Shown here piece after piece: positions 54,798 to 63,953 of a DNA stretch of 64,000 bases. The notes beneath the pieces were generated by a model that saw nothing but the letters and a program-made list of their open reading frames with translations, did no database searches and was not told the origin of the DNA. The position numbers were made by a program, and so were the translations under genes. The DNA comes from Lysinibacillus sphaericus (GTDB lineage Bacteria; Bacillota; Bacilli; Bacillales_A; Planococcaceae), in assembly GCF_001629735.1 (NCBI RefSeq), contig NZ_CP015224.1, forward strand, positions 2,108,001 through 2,172,000, read 5' to 3'. Positions within the stretch are counted from its first letter, which is position 1; each line of letters starts with the position of its first letter.

Positions 54798-56042
54798 GTC
54801 CTGATGAAGCTGCAGAAAAACAGCACCCTCCTTGGCCGTAAATGTCACGGATTGTGGATCTAGCTTCATGTCCTTCCCTTTTGGCGTACCCCAATAAGAC
54901 GTTTTCGGATCAGCCGTTTTTGGGTTGGCCTCGCCACCTTTTCGTACACTGTGGCGAACAATCGCAGCTTCCTCGCGATGTGTCGGGAAGGCAAGATGAA
55001 CATGATCGCCCACCTCTGGAGGACTGTAAAAACCACTGTGTCCTTCTGCTGTATATGGCGTAGCCAATGGGAACCAGGTAGCTTCTTCCTTTTTTTGCGC
55101 CTCATCCATGCTGAGATGGAGTCGTACCTGATCCTTTTTGACCTCTAACACCTTTCCTTCAATTGCAGTACCTGATAGAAACGGAATACTTCGTCTGTCT
55201 TGACGTATGCCTTTTTTGAACAGCAAATGATACTCATAGGTAAGAATGCCTTGCTTCATTTGGGCGATGGATTTGGCTACCACCAGCTCCTTACCTTGGA
55301 GCTGCACACGATCACCTAGCTTCAAAGTCTTTTTAGACTCGATCACATAGGCGACGGTATCCCGCTCCTCTATTGGCTGATCGATGTCATTATGCTTACT
55401 ATGTAAAAACTTAGAGCGATCCTTTAAAATTTCATAATTTGCCACTGATAGCTTTTCCATTCGTCCTTCAGGTAACCCAAACCAGAACTTCGGCTTATCC
55501 GCATCCACTGCAGGGATTAGCACCGTCCGAAAATGGGACGCCATACGTTGTAAAAATTGCCAATCCGTCTCTTTATATTGTAATATAAACTGCTTGAGAG
55601 GAGTAGCCTTCGACACAGTATCAATGACATCTGCACCTGAGTAGTCTTTCAAAACCTTTTTTAACAGTGCCTGATAAGTCATTTTATTATGCTGAAAGGA
55701 ACGGTATTTTTGTTTACAGTCTAGGGTGAACGTAGATGATACAGCCTCTAGTTCAATTTGATATACTCCCCTCACCATACGTACAGCCATTTCTGTAACC
55801 TGACCTTTAAAAAGTGTGCGTATTCGTTGCCCTTTATTTTTTTGAAATAGCTCTATTCGATCTGACGTACTAGCATGTCGCATACAACTGTCTTTCTTTT
55901 CAGCAGGGATGAACCCCTTTATAGTTAACCTTGCGTGGTCATTCACTGTTTGAGTCAACATAAGATGATGCAACGTCTGGACTTCATAGGGGGATACGAG
56001 TTCAAGCTCACCGTATCCGATTACTTCCTCGTATGTGTTCAC
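54513..56042 (-). CDS. VgrG-like contractile-system spike protein (VgrG2)
   Basis: 509 residues from GTG 56042, after AAGGGA. Residues 1-230 are gp27-like (phage late control D type), with the marker ETDWQFLQRMASHFRT near 180. The OB-fold region contains IEGKVLEVKKDQVRLHLSMD and TPYTAEGHSGFYSPPEVGDH. The C-terminal beta-strand spike has HSKPSLLVKANDTITFAGKR and ends in an acidic then Gly-rich tail, EEEADLDSALDMMGMIPVGG. It forms the puncturing tip of a contractile tube. The DUF4280 gene precedes it and the effector follows with a one-base overlap. Paralogue of the gene at 58333. Confidence 0.88.
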   Translation of the reverse strand: MNTYEEVIGYGELELVSPYEVQTLHHLMLTQTVNDHARLTIKGFIPAEKKDSCMRHASTSDRIELFQKNKGQRIRTLFKGQVTEMAVRMVRGVYQIELEAVSSTFTLDCKQKYRSFQHNKMTYQALLKKVLKDYSGADVIDTVSKATPLKQFILQYKETDWQFLQRMASHFRTVLIPAVDADKPKFWFGLPEGRMEKLSVANYEILKDRSKFLHSKHNDIDQPIEERDTVAYVIESKKTLKLGDRVQLQGKELVVAKSIAQMKQGILTYEYHLLFKKGIRQDRRSIPFLSGTAIEGKVLEVKKDQVRLHLSMDEAQKKEEATWFPLATPYTAEGHSGFYSPPEVGDHVHLAFPTHREEAAIVRHSVRKGGEANPKTADPKTSYWGTPKGKDMKLDPQSVTFTAKEGAVFLQLHQDSGITVHSKPSLLVKANDTITFAGKRVSMSAAESMRFTCGSSSIVFDGITDIQGQAVTMEGSIKAPVSVASQEEEADLDSALDMMGMIPVGGGDA

Positions 56043-56075
56043 ATGAATTCCCTTCTTTCCTCAAGGGACAATGGA

Positions 56076-56483
56076 TTATTCTTGTCCATCATCTTCTACT
56101 TTTATCGTTCCACAATACATACACATATTAATAGATTGACTAATTAACGCTGGATGATTTTCAATTAGTTGATCATTCTTGCCATTAATCCAAGGCATCG
56201 TGATGACTGGTGTACAGGGCATCGGCTTTAAAACACCATTATTGTCAGCAGTGGCCGCCGCAACTATTGGATTCGCTAATGTTTGGCATAAGCCAAATGG
56301 TTGAATATTGACATGAGGCTTATAATCCATCGTATTCATCTGTGCCTTATTTTTCGTATAAACCCCATGGCTGACTGGCATTTTTAATATACTTGTTTGA
56401 TCACCTTGCGAGCAGGATAATTTGGCACCAGCTACTACATAGCTCCGTTGGTCGCCACCCTTTGTCTGCAATTCTTCTGACAT
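56076..56483 (-). CDS. DUF4280 (PAAR-like) protein
   Basis: 135 residues. It begins YVVAGAKLSCSQGDQTSILK, continues HVNIQPFGLCQTLANPIVAA and KPMPCTPVITMPW and ends SQSINMCMYCGTIKV; the paired cysteines are typical of DUF4280. These proteins are predicted to cap the VgrG spike like PAAR proteins. Position directly before VgrG2 supports this. ATG 56483. Confidence 0.88.
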   Translation of the reverse strand: MSEELQTKGGDQRSYVVAGAKLSCSQGDQTSILKMPVSHGVYTKNKAQMNTMDYKPHVNIQPFGLCQTLANPIVAAATADNNGVLKPMPCTPVITMPWINGKNDQLIENHPALISQSINMCMYCGTIKVEDDGQE

Positions 56484-56588
56484 CGAAAAACCATCCTTTC
56501 TATACGTAAGCTGTTGTAACTTTTACTAAACATCGTTGACGATGATTAGAAAATAATTATTTCCTTTTCGCTTCTTGCCCTTTTCAAC

Positions 56589-57146
56589 CTATTTTCCTAC
56601 TGCCAGAATATCGTTCCATCTTCCTTCAGTTTGTATTTTCCGTAATCGTATTCCCCTAAAATCTCGGCGAAGAATGCTCTCGGCTAATTCAATATTAACT
56701 ACTATATAATGTTCTTTAATTCCCTCAATTTGAAAGATCGGATAAGGGGCTGCTAAATGCTCGTCTATTACTAATTTTTTTAACGTTCCATCCAGATGAA
56801 ATTCAGTTTGAGCAGAGAGACAAGGAACTTTTGGTGGAATAACTAGCCAATATAACGTTTGCATTACTTTAGGTATATCCATGAGAACAACCGCTTTGAA
56901 TGGCATTTGTGGTTCATATTTTTCCACTAATTGTTTAACAGCATCAGAAAGGAGCATGATTGGCTTTTCAATCAAATCTGTATATACCATCTCGCCTTTC
57001 TCTAATACAGGAAATTGGCGTTCGAGCTCCTCTAATTCCTCCATTCTTTCAATTGTTAGTAGCTCTTTTTTTATCACTTGGGCTATACCAACAGGCTCGA
57101 CAGCATTTGAGATGCGTTCATCCTGAGATAGAATAAAATAGTTCAT
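56589..57146 (-). CDS. Unknown protein between the pentapeptide and DUF4280 genes
   Basis: 185 residues, soluble. MNYFILSQDERISNAVEPVG start, LEELERQFPVLEKGEMVYTD, MPFKAVVLMDIPKVMQTLYW and a closing RLRKIQTEGRWNDIL. No membrane segment or motif I can name. It may act as an adaptor or chaperone for loading the effector, judged only by its place among the tip genes. Confidence 0.65.
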   Translation of the reverse strand: MNYFILSQDERISNAVEPVGIAQVIKKELLTIERMEELEELERQFPVLEKGEMVYTDLIEKPIMLLSDAVKQLVEKYEPQMPFKAVVLMDIPKVMQTLYWLVIPPKVPCLSAQTEFHLDGTLKKLVIDEHLAAPYPIFQIEGIKEHYIVVNIELAESILRRDFRGIRLRKIQTEGRWNDILAVGK

Positions 57147-57170
57147 TTTTCTTCTCCTTTTTCACCATGT

Positions 57171-58301
57171 CTACTTCCAAATGACACTTGCTGATTGGAA
57201 TGGATCTAGCTTTAAATATTGCTGAGCCTCCTTAGAAAACATGGCCTTTTCTAAATTTGCCCCTGTAAAATTCGTATTCCTTACATTTGCTCCCATAAAG
57301 TTGGCCCCTCGTAAATTTGCTAGCTCAAAATTAGCGCCTTCTAAATTCGCATTTGTAAAACGAAGCGGTAAATAGCCTGGTGTTTCCCATTTCTGGCGAT
57401 CTAGCAAACCACTGGCTCCCTGTACTTGTTGAAAATTGGCTCCCTGTAACTGACTATTGCTAAAATCCGCCTCATGAATGGCACTGAAGCTCAAATCAGT
57501 GTCCATTAGCTGACTTTCCCTAAAATTGGCGCCTATCAACAGACATTCACGCATACGACAGTTGGTTAAATTGGTTTTCTGAAAAAAGGCATAGCGCATA
57601 TCCAAGCCCTCATACGTTCCGTCAGCTAAGCGTAATTGATTAAATACCTCATATGGATATGCATCCTCTAGCTTTTCTTCTAACCAAGCCTTTATTTCAT
57701 CACTATCCTTCGATGAAAAGTCCTCGCTATAAACTACTTCGTTCATATCCATAAACTCACCTATACGGATTTCGACAGCCACATCCCGCTCCAGTGCTAA
57801 ATATTCTGGACATCTGATGATGTCGGGTAGCGCATATCTAGCAAGACTTATTAAATATTGGTGAAAATGATTGGCATCCTGGAGTCTAATGCGATCAATA
57901 TCTGCTTGCGTAATTGCCCCCATAAAGGTTTTGCTATACAAACTTAGCTCTTGGATGTATTGCTCTAAATAATGATGCACCCAGCTAGCATCATAGGTAG
58001 TTAAAAGAGGTTGTAGGTCAAAAAACCATTCGTCGTCCGTAGCCTCTACTAAATAGTGCGGATTTCTCTCCAATAGCTCTGTGCGTAGCATCGAAAATGT
58101 AATATGGGCAATTGGTCCTTTCTGGTGAAGCGATTGCTGCTGGGCTAGTTGCTGACATACCTTTTGAAAGGACGACCTAAATTCCTCGGCTAGCTTGTCT
58201 TTGGAGGCTTGGAAAAAATCCTCGAGCAGCAAAAGATAGTTCAATCTTCTTTTTTCTACTTCTGTGTCATAAAAATGCTGTAGAATTTCCTGTGCCTGCA
58301 T
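57171..58301 (-). CDS. Pentapeptide-repeat protein of the injection operon
   Basis: 376 residues. Residues 1-225 are helical with no repeat; residues 235-365 carry pentapeptide repeats (ANFRESQLMD, ADFSNSQLQGANFQQ, ANLEGANFELANLRGANFMG, ANLEKAMF) that should form a right-handed beta-helix. Such proteins appear among effector-loading genes of type VI-like systems. It lies between the two VgrG-like genes. Its function here is not known. Confidence 0.8.
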   Translation of the reverse strand: MQAQEILQHFYDTEVEKRRLNYLLLLEDFFQASKDKLAEEFRSSFQKVCQQLAQQQSLHQKGPIAHITFSMLRTELLERNPHYLVEATDDEWFFDLQPLLTTYDASWVHHYLEQYIQELSLYSKTFMGAITQADIDRIRLQDANHFHQYLISLARYALPDIIRCPEYLALERDVAVEIRIGEFMDMNEVVYSEDFSSKDSDEIKAWLEEKLEDAYPYEVFNQLRLADGTYEGLDMRYAFFQKTNLTNCRMRECLLIGANFRESQLMDTDLSFSAIHEADFSNSQLQGANFQQVQGASGLLDRQKWETPGYLPLRFTNANLEGANFELANLRGANFMGANVRNTNFTGANLEKAMFSKEAQQYLKLDPFQSASVIWK

Positions 58302-58332
58302 TTGTGACTCCTTCTTTCTCTTTTGTTCATCT

Positions 58333-59757
58333 TTAATTGGCTTTTACTTCTTTTCCAAAAATTTGCACACTGCCATTCATAGTAATTTTACTTTCTTTAC
58401 ATTGTAATGAAATTTCTTCCTCTGCAGACATAAGGATTTTTTTGCTAGCATTCACCGTAATATCTGCCTCAGATATAAGCTTAATCTCTTTTTTGCTATA
58501 AATTTCGATACCGTTTGCTTCATTTAAACGAATAAAAATATCGCCATCCTGTGCGGTAATGAGAATTTCTGTTGGACTTAATTTAATCTCTTTACCAAAG
58601 GCTGTCCGATAATATTTCGTCGAAGGATCGTCTAGTTTATTAGTGGCCGTTGTATCCAAGTTTTTTCGTATTGAGGTACTAGCAATCCCCTCTTCCTCAC
58701 GGTGAGAAGGAAAATAGATGTGGACAAAATCATTGATTTCCGGCATACAATACCAGCCACTATGTCCCTCAGCTGTATAGCCCGTTGAGTAAAGGAACCA
58801 ATGTGCCTTTCCCTTATCCTGCTTGTCATCAATAGCTAAATGTACCTTAATATGATCCTTTGCGACTTCTAACACTTTTCCTTCTAAGGACAAGCCGGAA
58901 ATATCCGTGTTAAATAGCTCACTTTTTTTCATGCCATTTTTCGTTGACAGTGTATAGTAATGTTTCAGCAAGCCATCCTTCATAGTTGTATATGCTTCAT
59001 ATATATACAGTGTTTGCTTATTAAATGTAACGTGGTCTCCTATCTGAAGTACCTTGTCACTTTCCACCTCATAGTAAAGGAAGTCATGCTCGCCCATTCC
59101 TTCATTACCATTCTCTGTATATAGTAGATAGTCTGCTATTTTTTTTCTGGTCGTGTAATGATAATCTTCTAGCTTTCCTTGAGCACTTCCAGCTGGAACA
59201 CCAAAATGGAACTTTGGCTTGTCAAAGGTAGCAGCAGGCACGAGCCCCGTATTAAAACGAGAGGCTAGTCTTTTTAAAAATTCCCAATCTGTTTCGTAAT
59301 ATTGAAGAGTAAACTTTTCTAATTTAGCACCTTTTGTAGCTTCATCAATAACATCAAGACCAGGATAAACAGGATTTAACAGTTTGAATAAAGCCTTATA
59401 GGTCATTTCCTTATCCTGATAGGAGCGATTTTTCTTTTTAATATCTAGCTGATGGGTACTAGAAGCCGCTACGACCTCTATATAATAGATGCCACGCACT
59501 GAGCTAACCTTCACATTTAAAATAACACCTTTAAATAAGGGAGAAGGGACACCGAGATGGTTAAGCTGGTTTACTTCAATGGCAGATTGTGCCTCTGTCA
59601 TTTCGACATATGTATCTCTCGCCTCTTCAGGCACAATCCCAGTAAAACGTAACATAGCATGTTCGTTCATTTTTTTTGTAAGGCTTAGCTCTTGAATGCT
59701 GACAAGCTCGAATGGCGATATTTTTATATGATGATAAGTCGTCACTGCACCACTCAT
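58333..59757 (-). CDS. VgrG-like contractile-system spike protein (VgrG1)
   Basis: 474 residues. Same layout as VgrG2: gp27-like part with ETDWEFLKRLASRFNTGL near 175, OB-fold region with LEGKVLEVAKDHIKVHLAID and YTAEGHSGWYCMPEINDFVH, then a spike of regular strands (IEIYSKKEIKLISEADITVN, MSAEEEISLQCKESKITM). It ends at EVKAN without the acidic/Gly tail of VgrG2, so it probably does not carry an effector by itself. The start overlaps the upstream stop (ATGA). Confidence 0.88.
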   Translation of the reverse strand: MSGAVTTYHHIKISPFELVSIQELSLTKKMNEHAMLRFTGIVPEEARDTYVEMTEAQSAIEVNQLNHLGVPSPLFKGVILNVKVSSVRGIYYIEVVAASSTHQLDIKKKNRSYQDKEMTYKALFKLLNPVYPGLDVIDEATKGAKLEKFTLQYYETDWEFLKRLASRFNTGLVPAATFDKPKFHFGVPAGSAQGKLEDYHYTTRKKIADYLLYTENGNEGMGEHDFLYYEVESDKVLQIGDHVTFNKQTLYIYEAYTTMKDGLLKHYYTLSTKNGMKKSELFNTDISGLSLEGKVLEVAKDHIKVHLAIDDKQDKGKAHWFLYSTGYTAEGHSGWYCMPEINDFVHIYFPSHREEEGIASTSIRKNLDTTATNKLDDPSTKYYRTAFGKEIKLSPTEILITAQDGDIFIRLNEANGIEIYSKKEIKLISEADITVNASKKILMSAEEEISLQCKESKITMNGSVQIFGKEVKAN

Positions 59758-60431
59758 AGAACTGTCCCTCCTTTCCCTTCACTTGAAGTGAATTGTAAGG
59801 ACTCCATCATAGCTCTCGCGATAGGGCGCCAAGTGTCAAGATCATCCTCCATACAATTAAACGTTCCAATAAGTGCTCGCCCTTCGACAGAGGCAAAGAA
59901 CATTAAATTAAAAATTTCTCCATCAATGGCAGGTGTAATGACCTCTAAAAAGCCTACCGTTTTGCCATCGATCTTCTGAACATCTGTATCCAACCAATCT
60001 GCTGAAGGCTGAGCTTGTTCAAGGATGTCCATCATATTTTCTTGAAATGCAGCGACTCCGTCCTCGTTTAAGCGATGTGGTGTCAGATTGAAGGCAAGAT
60101 TGATTGATGAGGAGGTATCTGTATAAATTAGATTTGGTCTACGCTCTGATGGGTACTTTAAGGACGCTAGTTCAGCAGACATAATAGAAAATAGCTTTGG
60201 CATTCGTATAATCATTTTGCCGTCCAATAATGGTTGCTCTATCACCTGGACTTCCTCATCATCAATGGTGATAATATTTTGGTAAATATCGACTTCTTGT
60301 AGATTGTCCTGTTCGTCTTGTTCAGGCTCCTGTTCCACTTGTAATGCCGCTTGCTGCTGGGCTAACTCATGTCGTTCCTGATCTCTCATTTCGTTTCTTA
60401 ATGCAATAATCTTTTCATCTAAAAATTTCAT
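59754..60431 (-). CDS. DcrB/PsbP-like protein of the injection operon
   Basis: 225 residues from ATG 60431, behind GGAAGGTGAG; an upstream frame adds eight codons. A Glu/Gln-rich coiled segment (about 15-50) precedes a compact alpha/beta domain: IRMPKLFSIMSAELASLKYP, INLAFNLTPHRLNEDGVAA, MFFASVEGRALIGTFNCM. This resembles small DcrB-like domains near type VI effectors. No signal peptide. Overlaps VgrG1 by four bases, so co-translated. Confidence 0.65.
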   Translation of the reverse strand: MKFLDEKIIALRNEMRDQERHELAQQQAALQVEQEPEQDEQDNLQEVDIYQNIITIDDEEVQVIEQPLLDGKMIIRMPKLFSIMSAELASLKYPSERRPNLIYTDTSSSINLAFNLTPHRLNEDGVAAFQENMMDILEQAQPSADWLDTDVQKIDGKTVGFLEVITPAIDGEIFNLMFFASVEGRALIGTFNCMEDDLDTWRPIARAMMESLQFTSSEGKGGTVL

Positions 60432-60480
60432 CCCACTCACCTTCCGCTTCTTCAACGTTTTTTCACTGACAACTTTTCAA

Positions 60481-61266
60481 CTAATCAACGATCATTCGCT
60501 TTGGTCGACTTGGACTAGGCATTTGACTAGCCCCAGTTCCACGACCACCATTTTTGGATTCAATTAATATACGATACAAATATTTGTGAATTTGACTATT
60601 GGAAAACGGTTGAAACTCTAGCTCTAACCGATTACTAATGTACATTTCAATGACATCTCGCTGTACTCGTTCTTCATTTAAACACGCTAGGGCAAATGTT
60701 ATGTCGTAAGCATTGCTTGGACGATTTTTTAATAATTCCTTTGCAAAACATTGTAAAACCTTAGGATGATAGGTACTTCTTTGTACTCCAGCATATTCAC
60801 AGTGAAGATAATTAACGGTATTGTATTCAGTGGTATAATCCGAAAAATCTATGGGCTCTGATCGTAGCTTTGCTCCCACCTTTAATTTAAAACGCACTAT
60901 TTCCAATTCATTGGGGGCAAGATACATGGAGCTATCAAGAACAATAGTCGTTGTAAATTGCGTGAAATCCAAATGATTTACTTCTTCAGCAAAACGCACC
61001 TTTACTATCGTTTCATTTCCCGTTGCCTCATAAGGCAGCTCATAGCTACTATGTAGCATATAGAGTCTTTTATTATGTTTCAGGATGCCCTTGGTTAGAA
61101 TAATGCTTGTATCTGTTACATGAATATGACAACCTGCTATAATGCCGTTCGAGTATTCCTCGAAGTATAGATCTAAAAACTCTCTCGGGAAATCTCGCAG
61201 GTTCTCTAGCATTTCCAGCTTTAAAATTCTTCCTTTTTGAAAATGTGGATATTGATTTGTAAACAT
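60481..61266 (-). CDS. Unknown protein, possibly structural or baseplate-associated
   Basis: 261 residues. The first part holds SNGIIAGCHIHVTDTSIILT and GILKHNKRLYMLHSSYELPY, a strand pattern seen in phage baseplate and TssK shell domains; the second part is helical (FAKELLKNRPSNAYDITFAL), ending in a basic Pro/Ser tail. Located between the Hsp70-like gene and the DcrB-like gene. I cannot confirm a family. Confidence 0.55.
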   Translation of the reverse strand: MFTNQYPHFQKGRILKLEMLENLRDFPREFLDLYFEEYSNGIIAGCHIHVTDTSIILTKGILKHNKRLYMLHSSYELPYEATGNETIVKVRFAEEVNHLDFTQFTTTIVLDSSMYLAPNELEIVRFKLKVGAKLRSEPIDFSDYTTEYNTVNYLHCEYAGVQRSTYHPKVLQCFAKELLKNRPSNAYDITFALACLNEERVQRDVIEMYISNRLELEFQPFSNSQIHKYLYRILIESKNGGRGTGASQMPSPSRPKRMIVD

Positions 61267-61304
61267 CTGTTATTCTCCTCTTTTATTTTTTAGCAGATGC
61301 CTAC

Positions 61305-63953
61305 TTACTTTAAACCATCAAAGAAATCTAACTCTGATAGATCCGTTTCAAAGGCAAAGAATTCCTTGCTGCCAATAAACAGCTGCTCCTCTTTCCTAGC
61401 CACTGGTACTACATGGAAGCCCCAATGATCCTCTCCTGCGAAGACGAAAAATTTCACTTCACCATTGGCTATTGAATCAGTCTCGTCCTGTGGAATTTTA
61501 TTGGAATAGAACGACACAATACTCTCATAAAGCACGGGTACAAAATTTTCCTGCCTATTGAAATAGGTGTACTTTTGGGTTGTCTGATGATCACTTCCAG
61601 TTAGGAAAAATTCGACCTCTGTGACTCCCCATGGGCGTGAAATAGTTCCATGAATTTGATTCAATCGTTCTAAGCTACTGATAAGAAGTTTTTCTTGCCG
61701 GTTATGTGTAAATGCGCTAACGGAATAGGGTACTATAGGAGCATCATTCGTAACAGTAGTTTCAATCATGCCAATTTTTTTCGCATTTAAGTAGCGCAAC
61801 GCTCCTCTTAAGCAGGCAAGCTTTAATTCTGGCACTTTCCCTACATTTTCAGCCTTTTGCCTAAATTCAATGCTACGGCCTGGCACAAACTCCTTTAAAG
61901 CCTCTCGGAAGGCATCAATTTTACAGGATTGTCCAGTCAGCTTAATAATGGAGTATTCACCAAGCATGCCACTTTCATAAAACTCCTCTAAAAATTCACG
62001 TACAATATCATAAATATCTGCTTTTATAAGATGATTGATTTCTTTAATATTGAAAAAAACATTTGGATAGTCGTAAACATCTTTAAATTGATGATGTTCT
62101 AATAACGATAAGCACCAGCGATCTACTGTTGTGATATTCAAATCACTATCCTGCTGTGTATCGTTTTCTGAATAAAAACGGCTTCTCAAAATACCCGTTT
62201 TTCGGAAAAATTCCTTCTTCATTTCCTCTGCCATTTCCCATAAAAAATAATGATTATTGCGAACTCTTAGATACTCATCACGTGTCCGATTTTCATATTC
62301 CTTAAAGCGTGTAGGAATGATAGATTCAGCATCTTCAAATGCTTCTTCGAATTGCTTGTAGACTGCCTCTACGCCATAATCATCTACATATCGATAAATA
62401 TCCTTTCCGGGGATATCAATTAACGCATCAATGTCATACGCATTTTTCCCTCGGCTATAATAGTTCGCAAAAACAATTTTCATAAATTGGAAAATGCGGT
62501 ATGTAATATTATTACCTCCAAAATTGGTATCACCATTTTCATAGGTTGTATGAATATCAATTTTGTAGGAAATGTGGCCGTCCTCTATGCGAAATTTACA
62601 GGAAGAGAGGTCTGTCGTTCCCCCACCACAATCAATGACAAGTGCTTTGTATTCTTTACTATCCATAAAGCTTTGATTCTCGATTTGATTGGCGATCGTG
62701 TTATATAGAACAGACATCCCTTCATCGAGAGCATGCTCTGTTTCAATTTGATATTCAGGTAATATGGCTTGAAACATATCTAAAAATTGTGTTTTCAGCT
62801 TGACAGGACTTGAAATATGCAAATGTTTAAATCGACACTTAAATTGATGCTCAGCCATGCGTATGATATAAAGTAAAAATTCTCTGATGATTTGACTACG
62901 CGGGATAAGTGCTGTATTGCCATTCGCATCCATCACTTCTTCTAATTTTGCATAATTACTAACCCAACGCTTGATTCCCTGAAATTTAGTAGCCAAAGAT
63001 GTATAACTATTTTTTTTCATCACTTTAAGCGCTTCATAGCCAAAATGATAGCTGACATGCTCGGTGTTTGAGCAATCTGCTACTGAAAGCACTGTGGGCA
63101 CTACTTCAATCCATTCATTTTGATGGAGTGCGTCTGGGAATTGGACAAAATTAATGCTATTAAGCTCAATTCTCTTGTTTAAAAGGTCATGGCTACAAGG
63201 AGATGAGACATAATCACTATCCAAAAAAACACCGGCTGTTGTATTTGTTGTACCAAAATCAATCGCAAGGATAGCATTTGTCGTCTCTAATTGCTTCATC
63301 TCTAAATCTGGTATCGGTACTTTGTAATAATGTAAATTTGTTGGTGGTAGCGGAATTTCCTGATAGTACGTTTTATACATATACTCAGAATCTTGCTTCC
63401 GTAAAAAAATAAAGCTATAATTTTTATTTTTTGTCTCACGTATGCCAAGTGCTTGATCGGCAGTTAAATAATAACTTTGTGGTCTTTCATCATCCTTGAC
63501 AATATTTAAGATTCCACATAACTCTAGCTGCTCATTCACAAGCAATACATTGGATTCCACTAGAAACCCGCCTGTTTCAACTAAATATTGATCGGGTTTA
63601 TCTATTTTCATACCTTTATAGATATTCATTTTGGCGGGGATTTTAATACCCCCATTATCAGAAAGCGGCGTCTTTAAATATTTTCGCAAAGCCTCTTCTA
63701 CTCTTTCAAAGCCCCCATCTTGGTTCTCTTTTATGAGAAGATGTTCCTCAGCCCCACGATATCTTAAAATCTTTTCAATTAATTCGTCCCTTGCCAGCGT
63801 GTTAATTAAACCTGTTATGAGCTTTTCCTTATAACAAATATTTCTAAGCTGAAAGGTCGTCATTTCCATTAACTCTACACGTGTATAGGTCATATATTTT
63901 TTTTCTGAATAACGCTTATTCATATTCAATTTATACGAGTATTTGGTCGTCAC
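61305..63953 (-). CDS. Hsp70/actin-fold ATPase with SAP-like N-terminus
   Basis: 882 residues from GTG 63953, six bases after GGGAGGG. Residues 20-75 resemble a SAP-like helical motif (MTTFQLRNICYKEKLITGLI). The actin-fold ATPase begins near 228 with phosphate motif AILAIDFGTTNTTAGVFLD, followed by ALVIDCGGGTTDLSS and KLTGQSCKIDAFREAL. It lacks the beta-sandwich peptide-binding domain of DnaK and has an unrelated C-terminal domain. First gene of the minus-strand operon inside the window. It may power assembly or loading of the injection apparatus; this is inference. Confidence 0.78.
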   Translation of the reverse strand: MTTKYSYKLNMNKRYSEKKYMTYTRVELMEMTTFQLRNICYKEKLITGLINTLARDELIEKILRYRGAEEHLLIKENQDGGFERVEEALRKYLKTPLSDNGGIKIPAKMNIYKGMKIDKPDQYLVETGGFLVESNVLLVNEQLELCGILNIVKDDERPQSYYLTADQALGIRETKNKNYSFIFLRKQDSEYMYKTYYQEIPLPPTNLHYYKVPIPDLEMKQLETTNAILAIDFGTTNTTAGVFLDSDYVSSPCSHDLLNKRIELNSINFVQFPDALHQNEWIEVVPTVLSVADCSNTEHVSYHFGYEALKVMKKNSYTSLATKFQGIKRWVSNYAKLEEVMDANGNTALIPRSQIIREFLLYIIRMAEHQFKCRFKHLHISSPVKLKTQFLDMFQAILPEYQIETEHALDEGMSVLYNTIANQIENQSFMDSKEYKALVIDCGGGTTDLSSCKFRIEDGHISYKIDIHTTYENGDTNFGGNNITYRIFQFMKIVFANYYSRGKNAYDIDALIDIPGKDIYRYVDDYGVEAVYKQFEEAFEDAESIIPTRFKEYENRTRDEYLRVRNNHYFLWEMAEEMKKEFFRKTGILRSRFYSENDTQQDSDLNITTVDRWCLSLLEHHQFKDVYDYPNVFFNIKEINHLIKADIYDIVREFLEEFYESGMLGEYSIIKLTGQSCKIDAFREALKEFVPGRSIEFRQKAENVGKVPELKLACLRGALRYLNAKKIGMIETTVTNDAPIVPYSVSAFTHNRQEKLLISSLERLNQIHGTISRPWGVTEVEFFLTGSDHQTTQKYTYFNRQENFVPVLYESIVSFYSNKIPQDETDSIANGEVKFFVFAGEDHWGFHVVPVARKEEQLFIGSKEFFAFETDLSELDFFDGLK

